Source: Paracoccaceae bacterium | Lineage (GTDB): Bacteria; Pseudomonadota; Alphaproteobacteria; Rhodobacterales; Rhodobacteraceae | Length of the DNA stretch: 64,000 nt | Reading direction: 5' to 3' | NCBI GenBank assembly: GCA_007116575.1 | Contig: SKIF01000039.1 | Span: forward strand, 19,078-83,077 | In this document: positions 9,475 to 18,467 of the stretch, piece after piece | Layout: every line of letters starts with the position of its first letter | Position numbering within the stretch: position 1 is the stretch's first letter | The notes under the pieces: model-generated | What the model was told of the DNA's origin: nothing | The model's input: the letters and a program-made list of their open reading frames with translations, nothing else | Databases searched by the model: none | Translations under genes and position numbers: made by a program

Positions 9475-9939
9475 TCAGGCCAGCCGGAAGTTCTGTTCGA
9501 CCACCGCCTCCATCGAGACATGGCTCGAGGTGTTGCTGACATGGGGCAGGACCGAGATTTTCTCGGCCATGATACGGCGGTAATCGGCCATGTCGCGCGC
9601 GCGCACTTTCATCAGGTAATCGCATCGCCCTGCAATCAGGTAGCACTCTTCGATCTCGGGGATCGCGCGAACGGCGGCATTGAATTGCTGCAACGCCTGT
9701 TCGCGGGTGTCGACCAGATTGACCTCGACATAGGTAACATGGGTCAGGCCCAGTTGCAGCGGTGACAGAATCGCGCGGTAGCCGGTGATCAGGCCGATTT
9801 CTTCGAGATGCTTGATTCGAAGGGCGACCGGAGTCTTCGACAGGCCGACGCGGCGGGCCAGTTCCGCGATGGGCAGGCGCGCATTGTCGGTCAGCTCGGC
9901 AAGGATCTTGAAATCGAGCGCGTCCAGCTTGATCTGCAT
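9475..9939 (-). CDS. putR: Lrp/AsnC-family regulator, probable proline-responsive activator of putA
   Basis: Transcription factor of 154 residues. An N-terminal winged helix-turn-helix (LDALDFKILAELTDNARLPIA, then ELARRVGLSKTPVALRIKHLE, about residues 5-50) is followed by an effector-binding RAM domain with the typical EECYLIAGRCDYLMKV. The ATG at 9937-9939 gives the standard family start MQIKLDALD. The gene is divergent from putA with 108 bp between them, the classic arrangement for a PutR that activates proline catabolism when proline is present. The role is inferred from family and neighbour. Confidence 0.88.
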   Translation of the reverse strand: MQIKLDALDFKILAELTDNARLPIAELARRVGLSKTPVALRIKHLEEIGLITGYRAILSPLQLGLTHVTYVEVNLVDTREQALQQFNAAVRAIPEIEECYLIAGRCDYLMKVRARDMADYRRIMAEKISVLPHVSNTSSHVSMEAVVEQNFRLA

Positions 9940-10047
9940 TCTGAGAATCTCACCTAATTTGGTCTTTTCGACTATCAATTTGCCTTGAGTCAGGCACACG
10001 GACCAAAGGCTTTCTGGTACTCTTGCGAAAAGAATAAGGAGGACTGC
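9940..10047. promoter_or_regulatory. putR-putA divergent control region
   Basis: The 108-bp gap holds the promoters of both divergent genes. It is AT-richer than its flanks, with AATTTGG and CAATTTG-like repeats around 9956-9985 that would suit an Lrp-type regulator. The putA ribosome site AAGGAGGA lies at about 10036-10043. Confidence 0.4.
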
Positions 10048-13000
10048 ATGTCTGCTGTCAACCCGACATCGCTCGAAAGCCTGTTCACGACCGAGGCGAA
10101 GTTCGCCGATGAGGCTGCCTTGCTGCAGCAACTGGTCTCGCAGGCCGGTCTGAACGCCGAAGCTCGCGCCGCCATGAGCGCGCGCGCCGCCGATCTGGTG
10201 CGCAGCATCCGTACAGACTCGCAGCCCAGCTTGATGGAGCATTTTCTGGCGGAATACGGGCTCTCGACCCGCGAGGGGATCGCGCTGATGTGCCTTGCCG
10301 AGGCGATGCTGCGCGTGCCTGACCGTATGACCATCGACGCGCTGATCGAGGACAAGATCGCGCCCTCGGACTGGGGCAAGCATCTGGGTGCGGCCTCCTC
10401 GTCACTGGTCAATGCCTCGACCTGGGCCTTGATGCTGACGGGCAAGGTGCTGGAGGAAGACCATGCCGGTGTCGCCGGAACGCTGCGCCGCGCGGTCAAG
10501 CGGCTGGGCGAGCCGGTGATCCGCACCGCTGTGGGCCGCGCCATGCGCGAGATGGGCCGTCAGTTCGTGCTGGGCCAGACCATCGAGGCTGCATTGTCGA
10601 ATGCCCGCACGCTCGAGGCAAAGGGCTATACCTACAGCTATGACATGCTGGGCGAGGCGGCGATGACCTTTGCCGATGCCGACCGCTACCGTCAGGCCTA
10701 TGCGCAGGCCATCGACGCGATTGCAGGATCGTGCAAAGCCCCGAGCGTGGCCGAGAATCCGGGTATCTCTATCAAGCTTTCAGCACTGCACCCGCGCTAT
10801 GAAGTGGCTCAGGAAGATCGCCTCATGGACGAGCTTGTGCCCGTGGTGCAGACGCTGGCGCGGCAGGCTGCGCGTGCCGGGATGGGGCTGAATATCGATG
10901 CCGAGGAACAGGACCGGCTGGCGCTGTCGTTGCAGGTAATCGAGGCGGTGCTGGCCGACCCGGAACTGGCAGGCTGGGACGGGTTCGGCGTGGTGGTGCA
11001 GGCTTACGGCAAGCGCGCGGGTCAGGTGATCGACTGGCTGCATGAACTGGCGACGCGGCTGGACCGGCGGATCATGGTGCGGCTGGTGAAGGGCGCCTAC
11101 TGGGACACCGAAATGAAACACGCGCAAGTCGAGGGTTACCCCGATTTTCCGCTCTTCACGACCAAGCAGGCGACCGATGTGAGCTACATCGCCCATGCAC
11201 GCAAGCTGATCGGCTATGCCGACCGCATCTATCCGCAATTCGCGACGCATAACGCGCATACGGTCGCGGCGATCCTCGAGATGGCGGGCGACGCGCCGTT
11301 CGAATTCCAGCGCCTGCATGGCATGGGTGAGCGGCTGCATGACATCGTGCTGCGCGAAACGCGCGGGCGGTGCCGGATTTACGCGCCGGTGGGGGCGCAT
11401 CGCGACCTGCTGGCCTATCTTGTGCGGCGGCTGCTGGAGAATGGCGCGAATAGCAGTTTCGTACATCAGATCGTGGATGACGCTGTCGCACCTGAAGAGA
11501 TCGCGCGGGACCCGTTTGAAAACCTCTCGGAGGCCCGCGCTCCGCGCGGGCTGGTCGCGCCCGAGGCGATTTTCGGTGAGGGACGGACGAATGCGCAGGG
11601 CTACGATCTGACCGACGCGCAGACGCTGTCAGGGATCAGCGCTGCGCGGGGCGGCGCGCTGGACGATGTGCTGCCGCTGACCGTGACCCCGGCCACGGGC
11701 GAAATGCAGGATGTGATCAACCCGACCACGGGCGCGGCCATCGCACAGGTGATGATGGCCGATGCCGAAACAGCGCGTCGCGCTGTAAAGGAGGCCGCGA
11801 TCTGGGACGCCCCGCCCCGCGAGCGGGCCGAGGTGTTGCGCCGCGCCGCCGATCTCTATGAGGCGCAAAGCGGGGCGATCTTCGACATTCTGGCGCGCGA
11901 GGGGGGCAAGGCCCTGCCCGATTCGGTGGCCGAACTGCGCGAGGCAGTCGATTTCCTGCGCTACTACGCGCTGCAGGATGTGGACAGCGCGCGCGACCCG
12001 CGCGGTATCATCGGTGCGATCAGCCCGTGGAACTTTCCGCTGGCGATCTTCACAGGGCAGATTGCCGCCGCGCTGATGGCCGGAAACGCGGTTATCGCCA
12101 AACCGGCCGAGGCCACACCGTTGATTGCGGCCTATGCGACGCGGCTGTTGCACGAGGCGGGTGTGCCGAAAACGGCGCTGCAGCTTCTGACCGGCGAGGG
12201 CGGGGTGGTCGGCGCTGCGCTGTCCTCGAACAGCGATCTGGCGGGCGTGGTCTTTACCGGCTCAACGGCCACGGCGCAGCGCATCGCGCGCAGCATGGCC
12301 GAGCATCTGCGCCCCGGCGCGCCGCTGATTGCCGAAACCGGCGGGCTGAATGCGATGATCGTGGATTCCACAGCCCTGCCCGAACAGGCCGTGCGCGATA
12401 TCATCAACTCAGCGTTCCGCTCGGCGGGGCAACGCTGCTCGGCGCTGCGCTGCCTCTATATTCAGGAGGATGTGGCAAAGCCGCTGATCGAGATGATTAA
12501 GGGGGCAATGGATGCCTTGCGGCTGGGCGACCCGCGCCAGCTGTCCACCGATGTCGGCCCGGTGATCGACCCGCGCGCGCAGAAGGACATACTCGACTAC
12601 ATCGCGGCGCATCGGGATCGGATCCTGCATCAGGTCGATACCCCGGCCGAGGGATATTTCGTGCCGCCGACCATACTGCGCGTCAACGGCATCGCCGATC
12701 TGGAGCGCGAGGTTTTCGGGCCGGTGCTGCATGTCGCGACCTACCGGGCCGAAACGATGGAGCAGGTCATCGCCGATATCAACGCGCGCGGTTACGGGCT
12801 GACCTTCGGGCTGCACACGCGGATCGATGTGCGCGTGCAGGAGGTGGCCGAGGCGGTGCATGTCGGCAATATCTATGTCAACCGCAACCAGATCGGCGCG
12901 GTCGTGGGCAGCCAGCCCTTTGGTGGTGAGGGGCTGTCAGGCACCGGGCCAAAGGCCGGGGGGCCGAGCTATCTGCTGCGCTTCTTTGCGCCGGAGCTTC

Positions 13001-13467
13001 CCGAGATCAACGCAGGCGCGTGGCCGGGCGAGGCCGATGCGGGGCAGATCCGCGCCGCACTTTCGGACCACAAGGCGCAAAAGCTGGGTGAGGAACTGAT
13101 GCCGGGACCGACGGGCGAGTTGAACCGTCTGGCGCATTACAGCCGCGCACCGGTGCTCTGCCTTGGTCCCGGCCCCGAGGCCATGGCCGCGCAGGTGGCG
13201 GCGATCGAGCGGCTGGGCGGGCAGGCCGTCGGCGCAGACGGCAATGTGGCGCCCGAAACCCTGACCGGGCTGCCCGGACTGTCGGCGGTGCTCTGGTGGG
13301 GAGAGGCGACCACGGGGCGCGAGATGGCGCGCGCGCTCGCCGCGCGCGAGGGGGCCATCGTACCGCTGATAACGGCACTGCCGGATCTGGCCCATGTCGC
13401 GCATGAGCGTCACCTCTGTGTCGATACCACCGCAGCCGGGGGCAATGCAGCGCTGCTGGCGGGGTGA
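10048..13467 (+). CDS. putA: bifunctional proline dehydrogenase / glutamate-semialdehyde dehydrogenase
   Basis: Oxidises proline to glutamate in two coupled steps: FAD-dependent proline dehydrogenase, then NAD-dependent P5C dehydrogenase. The 1139 residues show the FAD barrel at roughly 140-470 (SIKLSALHPRYE, MVRLVKGAYWD, ATHNAHTVA) and the aldehyde dehydrogenase domain from about 540 (SPWNFPLAIFTGQI, FTGSTATAQ, the general-base glutamate in AETGGLNAM, and the catalytic cysteine near residue 795 in SAGQRCSALR). There is no N-terminal ribbon-helix-helix domain, so unlike E. coli PutA it cannot repress itself; the neighbouring Lrp-type protein fills that role. A clear AAGGAGGA ribosome site fixes the ATG at 10048. 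Confidence 0.97.
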   Translation: MSAVNPTSLESLFTTEAKFADEAALLQQLVSQAGLNAEARAAMSARAADLVRSIRTDSQPSLMEHFLAEYGLSTREGIALMCLAEAMLRVPDRMTIDALIEDKIAPSDWGKHLGAASSSLVNASTWALMLTGKVLEEDHAGVAGTLRRAVKRLGEPVIRTAVGRAMREMGRQFVLGQTIEAALSNARTLEAKGYTYSYDMLGEAAMTFADADRYRQAYAQAIDAIAGSCKAPSVAENPGISIKLSALHPRYEVAQEDRLMDELVPVVQTLARQAARAGMGLNIDAEEQDRLALSLQVIEAVLADPELAGWDGFGVVVQAYGKRAGQVIDWLHELATRLDRRIMVRLVKGAYWDTEMKHAQVEGYPDFPLFTTKQATDVSYIAHARKLIGYADRIYPQFATHNAHTVAAILEMAGDAPFEFQRLHGMGERLHDIVLRETRGRCRIYAPVGAHRDLLAYLVRRLLENGANSSFVHQIVDDAVAPEEIARDPFENLSEARAPRGLVAPEAIFGEGRTNAQGYDLTDAQTLSGISAARGGALDDVLPLTVTPATGEMQDVINPTTGAAIAQVMMADAETARRAVKEAAIWDAPPRERAEVLRRAADLYEAQSGAIFDILAREGGKALPDSVAELREAVDFLRYYALQDVDSARDPRGIIGAISPWNFPLAIFTGQIAAALMAGNAVIAKPAEATPLIAAYATRLLHEAGVPKTALQLLTGEGGVVGAALSSNSDLAGVVFTGSTATAQRIARSMAEHLRPGAPLIAETGGLNAMIVDSTALPEQAVRDIINSAFRSAGQRCSALRCLYIQEDVAKPLIEMIKGAMDALRLGDPRQLSTDVGPVIDPRAQKDILDYIAAHRDRILHQVDTPAEGYFVPPTILRVNGIADLEREVFGPVLHVATYRAETMEQVIADINARGYGLTFGLHTRIDVRVQEVAEAVHVGNIYVNRNQIGAVVGSQPFGGEGLSGTGPKAGGPSYLLRFFAPELPEINAGAWPGEADAGQIRAALSDHKAQKLGEELMPGPTGELNRLAHYSRAPVLCLGPGPEAMAAQVAAIERLGGQAVGADGNVAPETLTGLPGLSAVLWWGEATTGREMARALAAREGAIVPLITALPDLAHVAHERHLCVDTTAAGGNAALLAG

Positions 13468-13753
13468 GCGTGACTTGAAGGGGGTCGCGCGGCTGCGCCC
13501 GGCCACCAGAGTCAGCGAGATCAGTTGTTGCAGGGCCGTGCCGCCCCTCCACGTCCCGAAGCGGTGTATGCCAAGCTGCTCATCAGTGGTGGTGTCCAAG
13601 GTTCCAGCGCCGCCTGCCTGGCCAGGGCTGGACTCTGCCGACACACGAAGCTTGGGGTAGTGCTGAGCGTGGATGAAACAGTAGCCCTTGATCACTGGGG
13701 GCAGAACGCTCAGATTGCCGCTGAATAGTGCGCAAGTGAGGGGGAAGCGAAGG
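13468..13753. other. 286-bp gap between putA and glpK
   Basis: No gene could be recognised. A leftward frame is open across most of it, with a stretch near 13480-13700 that reads moderately protein-like (for example RGGTALQQLISLTLVAG), but it lacks a start of its own and matches nothing known to me. The glpK ribosome site region (GGGGAAGCGAAGG) is at the right end. Confidence 0.4.
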
Positions 13754-15241
13754 ATGGGCAATATTCTGGCTCTCGACCAAGGTACGACATCGAGCCGCGG
13801 CATCATCTTCAATACCGAGATGCAGATCACGGCTATCGCGCAGGAGGAATTCACGCAGCATTATCCGGCCTCGGGTTGGGTCGAACATGATCCCTCCGAC
13901 CTGTGGTCTACCACCGCCTCGACCGCGCGCGCGGTGATCGAGAAGGCGGGCCTCTCAACCCGCGACATCAGCGCGATCGGTATCACCAACCAGCGCGAAA
14001 CGACCGTTGTCTGGGACCGCAAGACCGGCAAGCCAATTCATAACGCGATTGTCTGGCAGGACCGGCGCACGGCTGATTTCTGCACAGAGCTGCGCGCGGC
14101 GCGCCATGAAGAAATGATCACGGCGCGCACCGGACTGCTGGCAGACCCGTATTTCTCGGCCACCAAGTTGAAATGGATCCTCGACCATGTCGACGGCGCG
14201 CGCGCGCGCGCGAAGGCGGGCGAGTTGGCCTTCGGTACGGTCGATAGCTGGCTGATCTGGAACCTGACCGGCGGCAAGGTCCATGCCACGGATGCCACCA
14301 ATGCCGCCCGGACCATGCTCTATGACATCCACAAGGGTCGCTGGAGCCAGACCATCTGCGATCTGTTCGACATTCCGCGCGAGATGCTGCCCGAGGTGCG
14401 CGATTGCGCCGCGGATTTCGGCGTTACACGGTCCGATCTTTTCGGGCGCGAGATCCCGATCCTCGGTGTGGCAGGCGATCAGCAGGCGGCGACGATCGGA
14501 CAGGCCTGTTTCGCGCCGGGCATGTTGAAATCCACCTATGGCACCGGTTGTTTCGCCGTGCTGAACACGGGCGAGACGCCAGTTGCCTCGTCGAACAAGC
14601 TTTTGACGACTATCGCTTACCAACTCGACGGCAAGCCAACCTATGCGCTGGAAGGGTCAATCTTCATCGCGGGCGCAGTCGTGCAATGGTTGCGCGACGG
14701 GTTGAAAGTGATCCGCGCTGCGCCCGAGACGCAGGGGCTGGCCGACGCGGCTGATCCGGGTCAGGATTTGCTTCTCGTGCCTGCTTTCGTGGGGCTCGGC
14801 GCGCCCTATTGGAAGCCAGAGGCGCGCGGCGCGATATTCGGGATGACGCGCAATTCCGGCCCGGCGGAATTCGCCCGGGCGGCGCTTGAGTCAGTGGGCT
14901 ATCAGACCCGCGACCTGTTAGAGGCGATGCAGGCCGACTGGGTGCGCGAAGGCACGCAGCCGACTCTGCGGGTGGATGGTGGCATGGCCGCGAATGACTA
15001 CGCTATGCAGTTCCTGTCCAACATCATCGGCGCGCCAGTGGACCGCCCGCAAGTGCTGGAAACCACCGCGTTGGGGGCGGCATGGTTGGCGGGGATGCGC
15101 GCGGGCGTCTGGCCGGGGATGGCGGATTTCGCCAAGGGCTGGGCCGTCGAGCGGCAATTCACCGCCAGTATGGATGCCGCTGCGCGCGATGCGCGTTATG
15201 CGCGCTGGAAACGCGCGGTGAACGCAGTGCTTGCTGTATGA
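13754..15241 (+). CDS. glpK: glycerol kinase
   Basis: Phosphorylates glycerol to sn-glycerol 3-phosphate with ATP. The 495 residues are the normal length for this FGGY-family kinase. Evident signatures are [17 protein letters not shown] at the start, [53 protein letters not shown] and the ATP-site [12 protein letters not shown]. The glycerol-binding residues in NQRET and the aspartate in the [10 protein letters not shown] segment are present. The ATG at 13754 fits the family start. No glycerol facilitator or repressor gene is adjacent, so it seems to stand alone. Confidence 0.96.
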   Translation: MGNILALDQGTTSSRGIIFNTEMQITAIAQEEFTQHYPASGWVEHDPSDLWSTTASTARAVIEKAGLSTRDISAIGITNQRETTVVWDRKTGKPIHNAIVWQDRRTADFCTELRAARHEEMITARTGLLADPYFSATKLKWILDHVDGARARAKAGELAFGTVDSWLIWNLTGGKVHATDATNAARTMLYDIHKGRWSQTICDLFDIPREMLPEVRDCAADFGVTRSDLFGREIPILGVAGDQQAATIGQACFAPGMLKSTYGTGCFAVLNTGETPVASSNKLLTTIAYQLDGKPTYALEGSIFIAGAVVQWLRDGLKVIRAAPETQGLADAADPGQDLLLVPAFVGLGAPYWKPEARGAIFGMTRNSGPAEFARAALESVGYQTRDLLEAMQADWVREGTQPTLRVDGGMAANDYAMQFLSNIIGAPVDRPQVLETTALGAAWLAGMRAGVWPGMADFAKGWAVERQFTASMDAAARDARYARWKRAVNAVLAV

Positions 15242-15817
15242 TGCCTCTGTCCGGACACATATGCCCCGATGCACCGCATGGCGTTTTGACAAGATGACCG
15301 GGAAAGAGGGCCGCCAGTGCTTGCGGCCCTCGTGCGGGTGCGATCCGGTTGACCAGAACGCTTCGCGAATGAGCCTCGATTGCGAAGGCTGGTGTTTTTG
15401 AAGGCAGGTCACTGGCCGCGAGAGTGGCCAGTGACCTGCATCGCTGCTCCGACCCGACCGGCATTCGGATGCCGTGCCGTGATCCGCCCAAATTAGATAA
15501 GCCATTGTTTGAAAAGCACGATCAACTTCCGCCGCACCAAGCGATCCTTGCTGAGCTGATCGATTTTTGACTTTGCCGGTCGATGGGGCTACGTCGCCCG
15601 CGCTGACACAAGCTCAGCCGTTTTCGTGTATCAACCAGAGAGACCCATGGACAGTTGCTCTAGTAGCGGTCTGGCCTCTGTGTTTTGCAAGATGCTGCGC
15701 AGCCGCCAGACCTTCCGGACAAATTCAGACCACCCGGCCTGTCTGCGGCTTTGGGGCGCGCGTATGTAACGCGGCCCTTGTGCTTCCAGACCGGCGCGGC
15801 TGGACGGAGGCACAGTA
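15242..15817. other. 576-bp gene-free stretch with hairpins
   Basis: No recognisable gene. It has a stem-loop at 15307-15330 (AGGGCCGC / GCGGCCCT) that may end glpK transcription, and a longer perfect inverted repeat at 15404-15439 listed separately. A rightward frame ending at 15570 reads KLDKPLFEKHDQLPPHQAI and then LAELIDF before a TGA, which looks like the tail of a lost gene. The family is unknown. Confidence 0.4.
15404..15439. repeat. 14-bp perfect inverted repeat
   Basis: GCAGGTCACTGGCC, an eight-base spacer, then its exact complement. No T-run follows on the right; on the left five T bases precede it. It could be a terminator remnant, an operator or an end of a decayed element. Confidence 0.5.
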
Positions 15818-16012
15818 ATGACTTTTCACTTCGCCCATATGGCCCCACCCGGCGCAACCGCGCGTCGCACCCCTGTCGCCTGCTGGCTGCGTGACGCGCG
15901 CACAGGCAGGCCCGTGCAGCATTGCCAGACCGCCACGCCCATACAGCCCGACGCATTGAACACCCCCCGTTGCGCACTTCTCGCCCAGCAAGCCGAGCTG
16001 CGCGCGGGCTGA
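15818..16012 (+). CDS. small hypothetical protein
   Basis: A 64-residue frame with ATG at 15818 and a good ribosome site (GGACGGAGG, spacing about 8). The sequence is rich in Pro, Ala, Arg and Thr, with three scattered cysteines. No signal peptide, membrane segment or known domain is visible. It lies 33 bases before the DUF2493 gene on the same strand and may be in its operon. Not recognised. Confidence 0.4.
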   Translation: MTFHFAHMAPPGATARRTPVACWLRDARTGRPVQHCQTATPIQPDALNTPRCALLAQQAELRAG

Positions 16013-16045
16013 GGCCTGCACGCATCTGCGTCGGGAGTGCATGTT

Positions 16046-16474
16046 ATGCGCCTGATCATCGCCGGAGGGCGGCATCTGGATGATGTCACCCTTATCCGCC
16101 GCGCGCTTTCGCGTGCCCATGCGCTGCGCCCTGTCACTGTGCTGATCCATGGTGGCAGTGGCGCGCTTGGCATCACTGCCGAGGATTGGGCGCGCGAAAT
16201 GCGGCTCCATGTCGTGTGTTACCCTGTGAATTGGCGGGAATTCGGCAAGCGCGCCGAAGCCATCCGCAATGCCTTCATGCTGTAGGATTCGCGCGCTGAT
16301 ATGGTGCTGGTCCTGCCAGGTGGCACTGACACCGCGGATCTGGTTGCCAACGCATTCGGCGCGCATGTGCCGGTGATTGATGGCGATGGCAGGCCCGTGA
16401 CATCGACCGGAAAAGGCGCAAAGCCATCTGCCGACAGCGCGGCTTTGTGTGTCATCCCCCAGAACAAACCCTGA
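16046..16474 (+). pseudogene. DUF2493 (SLOG-type nucleotide-binding) gene with an in-frame amber stop
   Basis: Residues 1-79 read as a DUF2493/YspA-like protein: MRLIIAGGRHLDDVTLIRRAL, then VLIHGGSGALGITAEDWAR, a conserved CYPVNWREFGKRAEAIRN and AFML. At 16283-16285 the frame meets TAG. It then continues without shift as DSRADMVLVLPGGTDTADLV and on to a TGA at 16472-16474, which is exactly the expected second half of the family (PGG...TADLV). Without the TAG the protein would be 142 residues. This is a point mutation, a sequencing error or, less likely, readthrough. The family is common on mobile and accessory DNA and its substrate is unknown. Confidence 0.75.
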
Positions 16475-16489
16475 AGCGGAGGACTGGTC

Positions 16490-16774
16490 ATGAACATGCG
16501 CCATCCCGATACCAGAACCGCCCGTCCCGCCGATCTGTTCGGCCATATGGACCATCTTCTTGCGCAGCTAGAAAAAGCTCCCACTGCGCGCACGGCGCGG
16601 CTCAAGATGGTCCTGGCCGAAATGGGACGGTGCTTGGCCGTGCACGGGGGGTCCGAACAGCTGCCAGAGAAAGGCCCGGCGAAGACACTGCTCAGGCAGA
16701 TCCGTCGGCCCTGCGCACTCTACCGCAAAGACAGCCAGATCGGCCCGGTCGCCCTCTCTTCCGCCTTGCGCTGA
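16490..16774 (+). CDS. small hypothetical protein
   Basis: A 94-residue frame 15 bases after the DUF2493 gene, with a ribosome site GCGGAGG just before its ATG. It is mostly helical and basic, with ADLFGHMDHLLAQLEKAP near the start and LKMVLAEMGRCLAVHGG in the middle. No membrane segment or known domain is visible. Probably co-transcribed with the preceding accessory genes. Not recognised. Confidence 0.45.
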   Translation: MNMRHPDTRTARPADLFGHMDHLLAQLEKAPTARTARLKMVLAEMGRCLAVHGGSEQLPEKGPAKTLLRQIRRPCALYRKDSQIGPVALSSALR

Positions 16775-16855
16775 CGCGCAAAGGCAGGGCTGGCCAATGC
16801 CAGCCACTGAAAATCAAACCCTGCTCAACTTTCCTCAAGCCAATGGAGAAATCAC

Positions 16856-17920
16856 ATGGCAAGCACTACTATCGAAACACTCGGCAGCGCGGTGGCCGCA
16901 ACCAAAGTCAGCGGCGGCCCCATCTCTGCCCGGATTCGCGATGCCTTTGTCTATGTCAATGACACTGTAAAAGTCAGCGAAGCGCTGGAAGCTGTCCGCC
17001 GCTCGCGTATGCCTGCAGGACAGGCCGCTGTCGTCTTTGTCGTGGACGGGCGAGGCCGCTACAAGGGATATGCGCGGCTCTCAGCGCTGCTGCGCGCCGA
17101 CCCGGTCAGCACAATCATGCCTTCGGTCGAAGGCGCGGATCTGGCCGTGGCCCATGATATGGATCAGGAAGCTGCCGCCCGCCGCCTGCAACTGAAGGAT
17201 GTGCCACTTCTTCCGGTCGTCAACTCGAAGCGCGAGATGATCGGCGTGCTGACCTTTGACGATGCGATGGATATTCTCGAGGCCGAGACCTCGGATGATA
17301 TCTATTTCAAGGCCGGCGTGGGGGACATGTTCCACACCGAAGACCATGTGCGCTCGGAAAAGCTGACCCAGGGGCCGATCTGGTACACAGTGCGCGTGCG
17401 TATCCTGTTCCTGATGGTGACGCTGGCAGGCGGTCTGATCGTCGGCGGGTTGATCGACCAGTTCGAGGATGTGCTGGGCGCGGTTCTGGCGCTTGCGATC
17501 TTCATCCCGCTGGTGATGGATATGGGCGGCAATGTCGGCACGCAATCCTCGACCATCTTTGCGCGCGGCTATGCGCTGGGGCATGTCACGATCAAGGATT
17601 TCTGGCGCAAGAACTTCGCCCGCGAGGCGCTGGTTGGCCTGACCATGGCTGTCGGCATAGCGCTGGTGGCCGGGGTAGTGGCCTATTTCTGGCAAGGCGT
17701 GCCGAATGACATCCCGCAACTGGGGATTGTCGTTGGCGTGGCGCTCTTCACCTCGGTCTTTCTGGCCTCGATGCTGGGCTTCCTGCTGCCCTATATCATG
17801 ATCAAGATCGGTGTGGACCATGCGCCGGGGGCTGACCCGTTCATCACAACCATCAAGGATTTTTCCGGCCTGCTGGTTTATTTCCTGATGGCGTCCTGGC
17901 TACTGGGGATTCAGATCTAA
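16856..17920 (+). CDS. mgtE: MgtE-type magnesium transporter lacking the N domain
   Basis: Magnesium channel/transporter of the inner membrane. The 354 residues start almost directly with the CBS pair (about 20-150; DAFVYVNDTVKVSEAL, then VPLLPVVNSKREMIGVLTFDDAMDIL). The five-helix MgtE pore domain follows (about 180-354) with the conserved IPLVMDMGGNVGTQSSTIFARG. A typical MgtE is about 450 residues and has an N-terminal superhelical domain that senses magnesium. That domain is missing here, and the start is well placed after AATGGAGAAATCAC. An MgtE-N-like protein is encoded 172 bp downstream. Followed by a strong terminator. Confidence 0.9.
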   Translation: MASTTIETLGSAVAATKVSGGPISARIRDAFVYVNDTVKVSEALEAVRRSRMPAGQAAVVFVVDGRGRYKGYARLSALLRADPVSTIMPSVEGADLAVAHDMDQEAAARRLQLKDVPLLPVVNSKREMIGVLTFDDAMDILEAETSDDIYFKAGVGDMFHTEDHVRSEKLTQGPIWYTVRVRILFLMVTLAGGLIVGGLIDQFEDVLGAVLALAIFIPLVMDMGGNVGTQSSTIFARGYALGHVTIKDFWRKNFAREALVGLTMAVGIALVAGVVAYFWQGVPNDIPQLGIVVGVALFTSVFLASMLGFLLPYIMIKIGVDHAPGADPFITTIKDFSGLLVYFLMASWLLGIQI

Positions 17921-17936
17921 ACTACTGACACTCTGA

Positions 17937-17963
17937 CCGGGCAGCGCCTTTGGCGCTGCCCGG
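17937..17963 (+). terminator. intrinsic terminator after mgtE
   Basis: A perfect twelve-base GC stem (CCGGGCAGCGCC / GGCGCTGCCCGG) with a TTT loop begins 16 bases after the mgtE stop and is followed by TTTCCCT. Confidence 0.8.
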
Positions 17964-18092
17964 TTTCCCTCAATGTGGAGCAAACACTTCTGCCTGACGC
18001 TCACTTATCGCAACTTTCCTGCCTCTTCGCATAATGCGTTGCCCCGACACCGCGCGGGCCAATGCGCGGGGCAAAGCCAACAGGAGGCGGTC

Positions 18093-18467
18093 ATGACCTG
18101 TATGAGCCCGCACACACCCAAGACGCAAAGCAACCTCACCACCGCCCATCTGCGCGCCTTCATCTATGGCGACAGCATGAAAGCGGAGCGTCCCGCGCTG
18201 CTTCGGCACACGCCGGATGCCATCGCCCGCGCGCTCGTGCGCCTGCCATCCGAGGAGGCCGCGCGTTGTCTCGCGCTCTTGCCTGCGGGCGCGCAGATCG
18301 CGATTGTCACGCGGCTTGACCGGGACACCCGCGCGCGGCTTGGGCGCGACTGTCAGGACTGGGCCTGCGCGATCCCGATCCTGCGCGGCTTTCAGCTATC
18401 GGTGGCGCGACATGGCATGCTAGGTCAGATGACACCTCTGGGCCGGACTGAAAGCCAAGCAACATGA
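18093..18467 (+). CDS. small protein resembling a free MgtE N domain
   Basis: A 124-residue soluble protein with ATG at 18093 after a clear AGGAGG. Its middle part (ALLRHTPDAIARALVRLP, then SEEAARCLALLPAGAQIAI) has the repeating helix pattern of the MgtE intracellular N-terminal domain: a pair of short helices, an LP, another EEA-type helix, then LLP. It ends in an ATGA overlap with the cation-efflux gene, so the two are translated together. It may be a detached regulatory domain for the N-less MgtE upstream, or an independent magnesium sensor. The similarity was judged by eye and is moderate. Confidence 0.5.
   Translation: MTCMSPHTPKTQSNLTTAHLRAFIYGDSMKAERPALLRHTPDAIARALVRLPSEEAARCLALLPAGAQIAIVTRLDRDTRARLGRDCQDWACAIPILRGFQLSVARHGMLGQMTPLGRTESQAT

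Noticed and set aside
13394..13660. Rightward ORF across the putA end
   Set aside because: Shadow of putA in another frame for its first part, with low-complexity serine-rich composition.
16046..16474. Pyrrolysine-type readthrough of the TAG in the DUF2493 gene
   Set aside because: No reason to expect pyrrolysine in this group, and a second gene nearby has a TAA, so simple inactivation or base error is likelier.
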